A stretch of 46,249 nt of DNA from Streptomyces beijiangensis (GTDB taxonomy: Bacteria > Actinomycetota > Actinomycetes > Streptomycetales > Streptomycetaceae). The DNA is taken from positions 1 through 46,249 of the forward strand of contig NZ_JAFLRJ010000101.1 of assembly GCF_017315755.1 (NCBI RefSeq), in the 5' to 3' direction. Below, piece after piece: positions 41,013-46,249 of the stretch (position 1 is the first letter of the stretch; each line of letters begins with the position of its first letter). Made by a program: the position numbers and the translations under genes. Below the pieces are notes generated by a model. That model ran no database searches, was not told where the DNA came from, and saw nothing but the letters and a program-made list of their open reading frames with translations.

Positions 41013-41049
41013 CCCGCGCACCGAGGCGGAACCGCGGGACCGTCCAGCG

Positions 41050-42270
41050 TTACGGCGTGGAGGGCCGCTGCGGGGAGCGGAGTACGAGCAGGGTGATCTC
41101 GCTCGGGGCGAAGACGCGGAACGGCGGGCCCCAGAAGCCGGTGCCGCGGCTGGTGTAGAGGAGAGTGCGGCTGCCGTGGCGGCTGAGGCCGGCGACGGCT
41201 GGCTGGTCGATGCGGACCAGGTGGTGGAAGGGCCAGATCTGGCCGCCATGGGTGTGGCCGGAGAGCTGGAGGTCGACGCCGCCGGCCGCCGCCCGGTCGA
41301 CGAACTTGGGCTGGTGCGCCAGGAGCAGGACGGGGTGGTCGGGGTCGGCGCCGTGCAGGGCTCCGGCGAGGTGGGCGCGGTGGCCGGCGAGGCCGGAGGA
41401 CTCGGCGGTGACGTCGTCCACGCCGGCGACCACGAGGGTGTCGCCACCGCGTTCGAGCAGCAGATGACTGTTGCGCAGGGGCTCCCAGCCCAGCTCGTCC
41501 ATCAGGTCGACCCAGCCCTGGGCCTCGCTGTAGTACTCGTGGTTGCCGGTGACGTAGACCCGGGCCCGGGTGGCCTGCACGGTGCCGAGCGGGGCGGCCT
41601 GGGCGCGGCGGCGTTCGGCCGTACCGTCCGCGATGTCGCCCGTGTGGCAGACCAGGTCGGCCTCCAGGGTGTTCACCGTCTCGCAGACGCGAGCCGACCA
41701 GCGGGCGCGGTCGAGCGGGCCGTAGTGGGTGTCGGTGATGAGGACGACACGCGTGCCGTCCAACCCGGCACCCAGGCGCGGGAGTTGTACGTCGAGCCGG
41801 CGTACCCGTGGTACCCGGCGGGCCTCGGCGTACCCCCAGGCGAGCAGCACGGCGGCGGTGCCGAGGGTCGCCCAGGTGACGATCCGGGCCCGGTCCTGGC
41901 CGTCGCCGACGCCGGTCACGGTCAGGGTGAGCCGCAGCAGGACGCCGAGCAGGACGGACCAGGTGAACAGCACCCAGCCGGCCCCGAGGAGGGTGTCCCC
42001 GACGATCGCCGCCCGGTCCTGCTGTCGCCGGCCGTGACCGCGCATCATCGCGAGCGGCATGGTGATCAGGCCGAGGACGAACAGGGCGGTGCCGCCCAGC
42101 GCCACGGGGAGCGGCCAGTGCTGGCCGGCGTACAGCAGCAGCCAGCAGGGCACGGTCCACAGCAGGACGGGGGCGATCAGAGGGAGGTAGCGCATCAGGC
42201 GGTGCAGTCGGCTCTGCTGAGGCTCGTGCGCCGCACTGTCGGCGGATCGGGTTTCGCTGGTATCGGTCAC
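41050..42270 (-). CDS. Membrane-anchored metallophosphoesterase
   Basis: A 406-residue protein. Four or so membrane helices (about residues 25-160) precede a calcineurin-like phosphoesterase domain with ITDTHYG (DxH), HTGDIADG (GDxxD), VTGNHEYY (GNHE), LAHQP and LSGHTHGGQIWP (GHTH). The two-metal site is complete. Homologues act on nucleotides, lipids or phosphoproteins at the membrane. GTG 42270 has GAGGAGGGG upstream. It is divergent from the TetR gene at 42464 and convergent with the TetR gene at 40287. The substrate is not known. Confidence 0.92.
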   Translation of the reverse strand: MTDTSETRSADSAAHEPQQSRLHRLMRYLPLIAPVLLWTVPCWLLLYAGQHWPLPVALGGTALFVLGLITMPLAMMRGHGRRQQDRAAIVGDTLLGAGWVLFTWSVLLGVLLRLTLTVTGVGDGQDRARIVTWATLGTAAVLLAWGYAEARRVPRVRRLDVQLPRLGAGLDGTRVVLITDTHYGPLDRARWSARVCETVNTLEADLVCHTGDIADGTAERRRAQAAPLGTVQATRARVYVTGNHEYYSEAQGWVDLMDELGWEPLRNSHLLLERGGDTLVVAGVDDVTAESSGLAGHRAHLAGALHGADPDHPVLLLAHQPKFVDRAAAGGVDLQLSGHTHGGQIWPFHHLVRIDQPAVAGLSRHGSRTLLYTSRGTGFWGPPFRVFAPSEITLLVLRSPQRPSTP

Positions 42271-42426
42271 GCTTCCCCTCCTCGGGCAACCAGGCTGCCG
42301 TCGGGCACTTTATCCGGTCGTCCTCGGGCCGGTCGGACGGGGCGGGGTGTTCATGGCGGACGGCCCCAGGTGGTGAAAGGGTCTTTGCCGGGCGTCGACC
42401 AGGCGCCTGGCGGACAGCATATTTAT

Positions 42427-42457
42427 TTGACCCCAAGGTCAAGAATGGTGTTACGTT
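42427..42457 (+). promoter_or_regulatory. TetR/SDR promoter with palindromic operator, leaderless start
   Basis: TTGACC-CCAA-GGTCAA (42427-42442) is a perfect inverted repeat whose first half is a -35-like box. TACGTT (42452-42457) is a -10-like box 19 nt later, ending 6 nt before the ATG at 42464. Autorepression and a leaderless transcript are suggested, as for the GntR gene at 15527. Confidence 0.6.
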
Positions 42458-42463
42458 ACCGCC

Positions 42464-43042
42464 ATGGGCAGGCCGAAGCAGTTCGATCCGGACGTCGCGG
42501 TGGAGCGCGCGATGAGCGTGTTCTGGCGCAAGGGGTACGCGGCGACGACGCCTCAGGACCTCGTGGACGAGATCGGCATCGGCAAGGGCAGCCTGTACAA
42601 CACCTTCGGCAGTAAGCACGCGCTGTTCGAACGGGCGCTGGCACGCTACCGCGACTCCCAGGCCGCATGGCTGGCGGAGCTCCTCGACCATCCCGGTTCG
42701 GCGAGGGACCGGCTGCGGGGCGCGCTGGAGGCACTGGTGGAACTCGACTTGGGCGACCAGGACCGGCGCGGCTGCATGGCGGTCAATACCGCCGCCGAGT
42801 TGGCTGCCTCGGACGCCGGGACGGCCGACACCGTGCGCGAGATGTTCGCGCGTACGGAGAGTGCGTTCCGGGCGACCGTCGAGCAGGGCCAGCGGGCCGG
42901 TGAGATCGACGCCGGCCGCGACGCGGCTGCGGTGGCGGCCTGGTTGCTCGCGACGGTGATCGGTATGCGCGTACTGGCCAAGACCGCGGTGGATGCCGCG
43001 CAGTTGAGGCGGGTCGTGGACGCGGCGATGGGGTCGTTGTAG
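42464..43042 (+). CDS. TetR-family regulator
   Basis: A 192-residue protein with an N-terminal helix-turn-helix (GRPKQFDPDVAVERAMSVFW, DEIGIGKGSLYNTFGSKHALF) typical of TetR proteins near oxidoreductases and quinone or electrophile sensors. The C-terminal domain is helical, with Cys in DRRGCMAVNTAAEL, a position that can act as a redox switch in some homologues. No Shine-Dalgarno sequence is visible. The palindrome 22 bp upstream is its probable operator. The SDR gene follows after 78 bp on the same strand and is the likely target. Confidence 0.9.
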   Translation: MGRPKQFDPDVAVERAMSVFWRKGYAATTPQDLVDEIGIGKGSLYNTFGSKHALFERALARYRDSQAAWLAELLDHPGSARDRLRGALEALVELDLGDQDRRGCMAVNTAAELAASDAGTADTVREMFARTESAFRATVEQGQRAGEIDAGRDAAAVAAWLLATVIGMRVLAKTAVDAAQLRRVVDAAMGSL

Positions 43043-43120
43043 TCAGCACTGTGGGCGGTCGGCCCTTTTTTGCGCTCTCATTTTGTACCTGCAATTCAAA
43101 AAAATGCCAAGGAGTCTGAC

Positions 43121-43903
43121 ATGGAACTCGATCTCGCCGGCAAGACCGCGGTCGTCACCGGAGCCAGCCGAGGCGTCGGCCTGGCGATCGTGCGACAGCT
43201 GGTCGCCGAGGGGGTCCGCGTAGTCGGCGCGGCCCGAACGATCACGGCCGAACTGAAGGAAACCGGCGCCCATCCGGTCGCGGCCGACCTCAGTACCCCG
43301 GAAGGCGCCGAGGAGCTGGGGGCACAGGCGCTCGCCGCACTCGGGGGCGTGGACATCCTGGTCAACAACCTGGGCGGCGGAGACACGTTCACCCTCCAGG
43401 GGTTCCTCGCGACCGATGACGCCCTGTGGGCGCATAGCTTCGAAGTCAACCTGTTCGGCACGGTCCGGGTCACCCGCCGACTGCTGCCGAGCATCCTGGA
43501 ACGCCGCGGTTCGGTGGTGAACATCTCCTCGATGAGCGCGCGCCTGCCGGGCACCGGCCCGATCGAGTACGGCGCCGCGAAGGCGGGGCTCAACGCGTTC
43601 GGCAAGGCGTTGTCCGAGGAGTTCGGCCCCCGGGGCGTACGCGTGAACACCGTCTCTCCCGGCCCGACGCGTACCGGCATGTGGGAGGACGAGAACGGCT
43701 TCGGCGCCCGCCTCGCCGAGGCGAACGGCGTCGGACACCGCGACTTCATAGCCGGGGTGCCCGCGGCGATGGGCATGACCACCGGACGCATGGTCGAACC
43801 CGACGAGGTCGCAGCCGTCGTCACCTTCCTCGCCTCGGACCGCGCAGCGAGCATCACCGGCGCCGATTACGTCATCGACGGCGGCGGCATCAAAACGGTG
43901 TGA
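43121..43903 (+). CDS. SDR family oxidoreductase
   Basis: A 260-residue classical SDR: VVTGASRGVGLA (residues 11-22), VNNLGGG (81-87, Leu replacing the usual Ala), Ser136/137, and Tyr150/Lys154 in EYGAAKAGLN. The C-terminus ITGADYVIDGGGIKTV is normal. GGAG lies 8 nt upstream of the ATG. The 78-bp gap after the TetR gene is locally AT-rich (43071-43106), unusual here, and could include an extra promoter. With the TetR gene it forms a sensor/enzyme pair; the substrate is unknown. Confidence 0.93.
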   Translation: MELDLAGKTAVVTGASRGVGLAIVRQLVAEGVRVVGAARTITAELKETGAHPVAADLSTPEGAEELGAQALAALGGVDILVNNLGGGDTFTLQGFLATDDALWAHSFEVNLFGTVRVTRRLLPSILERRGSVVNISSMSARLPGTGPIEYGAAKAGLNAFGKALSEEFGPRGVRVNTVSPGPTRTGMWEDENGFGARLAEANGVGHRDFIAGVPAAMGMTTGRMVEPDEVAAVVTFLASDRAASITGADYVIDGGGIKTV

Positions 43904-44087
43904 GGCGTACGACGGGGGAGCACGTCCGGATGCGGAGCAGCGAGGGGACATGACTCTCAACGGTGCGGATGGAGATGAACAACCGGGCGCCGATCTCGGC
44001 GGTGGTCAGAAGTTCACCGAGCGCGGCAAGGACCTCGGCCTCACGGACAGAGATGCCTGCCTCGGGAGGTGTCCTCTGATTGGCCAC
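43890..44087 (-). pseudogene. LuxR-type helix-turn-helix remnant
   Basis: A 65-codon frame from GTG 44087. Residues 13-52 match the LuxR C-terminal domain (SVREAEVLAALGELLTTAEI, then ARLFISIRTVESHV and SLLR). Homology ends abruptly at about 43931 and the rest (IRTCSPVVRLTPF) is junk overlapping the SDR tail. A normal domain would continue with a third helix and more. It has no receiver domain. It is a broken regulator, flanked by SDR and GNAT genes. The remaining gap up to 44289 holds nothing else recognisable. Confidence 0.65.
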
Positions 44088-44289
44088 GTGCAGATTGTGC
44101 GCGCCGGGTGGGCCGGACGGGCCCCGCCAGCCGGAGCAGCATCAGGGCGAGGGAGCAGGAGGCTCCGTACCTGGTGATCCCTCGGGCGGGGAGGCGGGGG
44201 AGTGCGCAGGCGGTGGTCGGGTGTGGCGGACTCTTCGAGGTGCTGCCCCACTCCGGAGCGGAATTCCGGGCTTGATCCGGTTTCCGGTG

Positions 44290-44844
44290 TCACGGTGTGG
44301 TGGATCCGCCGACGACGCCGTAGGTGCGGTCGCCGAGGGTGAATTCTCCCAGCGGGGTCATGCCGAAGCCGTCGACATGGACTTTCCAGGACGCCTGGTT
44401 GGCCAGTTCGATGAAGGCGACCATCACATCGGCGCGGACGGAGGCCGCCTCACGTGCCGCGGTGAACAGTCCCCGGGCCACACCCTTCCCGCGGTATGCG
44501 GCAGCGACCACCAGCGGGCCGTAGAGCAGCCAGGGCGTTGAGCGGAGTGTCTGTCCCCGCCACCGAAGCGAGTCCTGTGCATCCAGCATTGCCTGGACCG
44601 GCGGCGGTGGACTCGGCATGCTCTCCGGGGAGGCCAGCCCGAGCAGTCCGGCGAGACGCCCCTCGTCGTCCGCGACGAGCAAGCTCCGGTCCTCCGCCAT
44701 CGACCGGAGGGTGTCGACGTCGAGGGCACCCTGCACGAAGCCCTGCTGTGCACGCTCCTGTTCCGTGAGCGCGTCGTGGTGATTGGCCGCGAAGAGGTCG
44801 GCCATTACTTGCGCGTCCGCCGCAAGGGCATATCTGTAGTCCAT
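44290..44844 (-). CDS. GNAT family N-acetyltransferase
   Basis: A 184-residue protein. The acetyl-CoA-binding loop is AAYRGKGVARGLF (motif A, R-x-x-G-x-G/A), with LLVADDEGRLAGLLGLA before it as strands 2-4 and FIELANQASWKVHVDGFGM as the terminal strand. Such enzymes acetylate amines of small molecules or proteins. The start at 44844 begins MDYRYALAADAQ; a longer frame to 44988 has unlikely sequence. No strong Shine-Dalgarno sequence is visible. It stands alone between the LuxR remnant and a small secreted-protein gene. Confidence 0.88.
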   Translation of the reverse strand: MDYRYALAADAQVMADLFAANHHDALTEQERAQQGFVQGALDVDTLRSMAEDRSLLVADDEGRLAGLLGLASPESMPSPPPPVQAMLDAQDSLRWRGQTLRSTPWLLYGPLVVAAAYRGKGVARGLFTAAREAASVRADVMVAFIELANQASWKVHVDGFGMTPLGEFTLGDRTYGVVGGSTTP

Positions 44845-45064
44845 GAGGCCGATCTTGCTGGGACCGTCCGGGCTCGGCAAGTCCCACCTGGTGAGCAACC
44901 GGATCGCCCGCCTGGCCGACCGCGACGGGGCGGACCGGGCGCCGCTGAAGCCGGGTTGGGACCTGAGCACCGTGAGCGACGCTGACACCGCACCGCTGCC
45001 CGGGGCGGTTGACGGTGCCCGGGCAGCGGGGAATGCTGATCTTCATGCCTGTTTGTTGCTGCTT

Positions 45065-45340
45065 TCAGAGCAGCACGCCAAGGCCGACACTCAGGCCGAT
45101 ACCGCCGTATCCGCCGCCGTATCCGCCGCCATATCCGTCGTCGTCGTCGTCGCCGTAGCCGCCGCCGCCGTATCCGCCGCCGTATCCGTCGTGGCCCCAG
45201 TTGCCGTCGTCACTCGGGGCGCTCGCGGCGGACACGGTCGCGTGCGTGGGGGTGGCAGCCTCTGCGGCGCCGGCCAGCGGGATCACGGCGGCAGCCGTAA
45301 GGGCGGCGACGGCGAAGGTGCGGGCGAGGGTCTTCTTCAC
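45065..45340 (-). CDS. Small secreted Gly/Tyr/Asp-rich protein
   Basis: A 91-residue protein from GTG 45340 (AGGGAG 7 nt upstream; a TTG at 45346 is less likely). The signal peptide runs to about residue 28 (PLAGAAEA), then a Ser/Ala/Thr stretch, then a repeat of GYGGG and GYGDDDDDGYGGG, and a short hydrophobic end IGLSVGLGVLL. The composition suggests a flexible, metal- or matrix-interacting surface peptide; it is not a chaplin or rodlin (no paired cysteines). The hydrophobic tail could anchor it. No homologue is recognised. Confidence 0.75.
   Translation of the reverse strand: MKKTLARTFAVAALTAAAVIPLAGAAEAATPTHATVSAASAPSDDGNWGHDGYGGGYGGGGYGDDDDDGYGGGYGGGYGGIGLSVGLGVLL
45104..45193. repeat. 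Low-complexity tandem repeat coding for GYGGG units
   Basis: Repeated CCGTATCCGCCG-like units on the plus strand, interrupted by a GTC run (five Asp codons on the coding strand). Such triplet-rich DNA is prone to slippage, so repeat number may differ between strains. Confidence 0.8.
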
Positions 45341-45609
45341 GATCAAACTCCCTGTTGAGCGGATAAGGACATTTCAGACGCTACGGCGACGAATCGAACA
45401 GGGCGACTTGGAGAGTTACGCGCCGTGAGCAAGGTGATTCCGCCTAGTCCCGGCGCACTGGGCGGGGGGTGCGCCCCGATCGCACCGGCAGGGCCGGCCG
45501 GTCCGGTATTCCGTAAGCTCTACAACGTGTAGTAGTTTCGGGCCGACGGCCCACGCTCCTGCCTGATCCCTGCGTGCGAGGCCGAAACCCCTCCGGAGGC
45601 TGATCGGCT

Positions 45610-46249
45610 GTGCACGGACGTATCGTCATCATCTCGGCGAGCGTGGGAGCGGGGCACGACGGCGCTGCCGACCAACTCACCGACCGTCTGCGGCTGTTCG
45701 GCTACGAGGTCGACCGCCACGACTTCCTCGACCTGCTCCCCGCCGGCCTCGGCGCCCTGCTCGCCGGCAGCTACCACCACCTCCTGACCTGGGCGCCCAC
45801 CATCTACCAGCGGATCTACGCGGCCACGGAGTCCGCCGACCGCCCCGGCCCCGCGATCCGGGCCCTGCTGCGCGCCGCCGAACGCCGCACGCTCCGCGCG
45901 GTCGGCCCCGGCGCGGTCGCGGTGATCTCCACGTACCCCGGTGCGAGCCAGGTCCTCGGCGCGCTCCGGCTGCGCGGACTCCTCGACGTACTCGCGCTGA
46001 CCTATCTCACCGACTTCTCCGTCCACGGCCTCTGGGTGGCGCCCGGCATCGACGCCCACCTCGCGGTCCACCCGGTCCCGGCAGCACAGGCGCACGCGCT
46101 GGGTGCGGCGGGCGTGCAGGTCTGCGGCCCGGTCGTCGACCCGCGCTTCGTACCCGGCGACGAGGAGGACCGGCGTCTGGCCCGGCTCCGTTTCGGCCTG
46201 CCCGGGCCCGCTTCGCTCGCCCTGCTGGTGGCGGGCTCCTGGCCGCGTA
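45610..46249 (+). CDS. MGDG-synthase-like glycosyltransferase (partial)
   Basis: The N-terminal 213 residues of a GT-B glycosyltransferase, cut by the window end. GTG 45610 has GGAGG 10 nt upstream. IVIISASVGAGHDGAADQL (residues about 5-23) is the MGDG_synth N-terminal motif (S-x-G-x-GH), followed by DFLDLLPAGLGALL and YLTDFSVHGLWVAPGID. The family transfers sugars from a UDP donor to diacylglycerol or to other acceptors at the membrane. Homologues in Streptomyces have no settled substrate. It is divergent from the small secreted-protein gene; the 270-bp gap holds a CTAC-AACGT-GTAG inverted repeat (45520-45532) of unknown role. Confidence 0.88.
   Translation, partial: MHGRIVIISASVGAGHDGAADQLTDRLRLFGYEVDRHDFLDLLPAGLGALLAGSYHHLLTWAPTIYQRIYAATESADRPGPAIRALLRAAERRTLRAVGPGAVAVISTYPGASQVLGALRLRGLLDVLALTYLTDFSVHGLWVAPGIDAHLAVHPVPAAQAHALGAAGVQVCGPVVDPRFVPGDEEDRRLARLRFGLPGPASLALLVAGSWPR

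Noticed and set aside
43060..43110. AT-rich patch before the SDR as a sign of horizontal transfer
   Set aside because: Only about 40 bases long and probably promoter or leader DNA; the flanking genes have the same composition as the rest.
44843..45058. Plus-strand frame with a Walker-A-like GPSGLGKSH near its start
   Set aside because: Only the P-loop-like motif is present. The frame has no further ATPase motifs, starts inside the opposite GNAT start region and lacks a ribosome-binding site. Likely chance.
45520..45532. CTAC-AACGT-GTAG inverted repeat as a BlaI-type operator
   Set aside because: The core spacing differs by one base from BlaI sites (TACTACA..TGTAGTA), and no BlaI/CopY gene is seen nearby.
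1..46249. Search for TTA (bldA-dependent) leucine codons
   Set aside because: TTA/TAA occurrences in coding regions were all out of frame or stop codons when checked by eye. A program should confirm, but no bldA-controlled gene is claimed.

Overview
The window is very GC-rich, nearly all genes have GC-rich third codon positions, and the families present are typical of a Streptomyces chromosome: MsiK-type sugar ABC systems without their own ATPase, CYP107-like P450s, a CsbD-like stress protein behind a SigB-type promoter, and Endo H nearly as known from Streptomyces. No rRNA, tRNA, CRISPR array, insertion sequence or phage gene was seen. The assignment to Streptomyces is inference from family content; no species is claimed.

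Layout. 1-2300: tail of a transporter gene, a long stem-loop, an SDR oxidoreductase and a divergent DMT exporter. 2400-8000: a translationally coupled histidine kinase/response regulator followed 4 bp later by a P450, a zinc-ribbon-like hypothetical protein on the other strand, and a hotdog thioesterase/second P450 pair. 8000-15500: an IolG-like dehydrogenase, then a LacI-controlled block (GH5-like glycosidase, LacI, sugar-binding lipoprotein and two permeases). 15500-22100: a GntR regulator and a second sugar importer with two tandem paralogous binding proteins, permease, ATPase, ROK kinase and a membrane-anchored protein. 22100-28200: DUF1206 protein, an ATP-grasp ligase/CocE-type hydrolase pair, CsbD protein and a small membrane protein, separated by strong hairpins. 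28200-33400: flavin oxidoreductase, a Tat-exported GH99-like glycosidase, a chimeric pseudogene and Endo H. 33400-38200: DeoR regulator, MFS exporter, HAD hydrolase, LysR regulator and an atypical SDR. 38200-46249: a MerR pseudogene, a TetR/MFS pair, a membrane metallophosphoesterase, a TetR/SDR pair, a LuxR remnant, GNAT, a Gly/Tyr/Asp-rich secreted peptide and the start of an MGDG-synthase-like glycosyltransferase.

How the genes work together. The clearest logic is regulatory. A pseudo-palindrome TGTyCnGACA with fixed spacing to the -35 box lies before both the IolG-like dehydrogenase gene (about 7 kb away) and the duplicated sugar-binding-protein operon. A perfect version lies over the -35 box of the GntR gene between them. 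Together these suggest one GntR regulon for import, phosphorylation and oxidation of an unidentified sugar or polyol. A second operator family (TAAACCGGTTTA) ties LacI to the GH5-like enzyme and probably to its own gene. Three glycosidases (GH5-like, GH99-like, Endo H) make a glycan or mannoside-scavenging theme plausible but unproven.

The least understood unit is the ATP-grasp/CocE-hydrolase operon. Three gene relics (MerR, LuxR, and a maleylpyruvate-isomerase/hydrolase chimera) mark recombination points.
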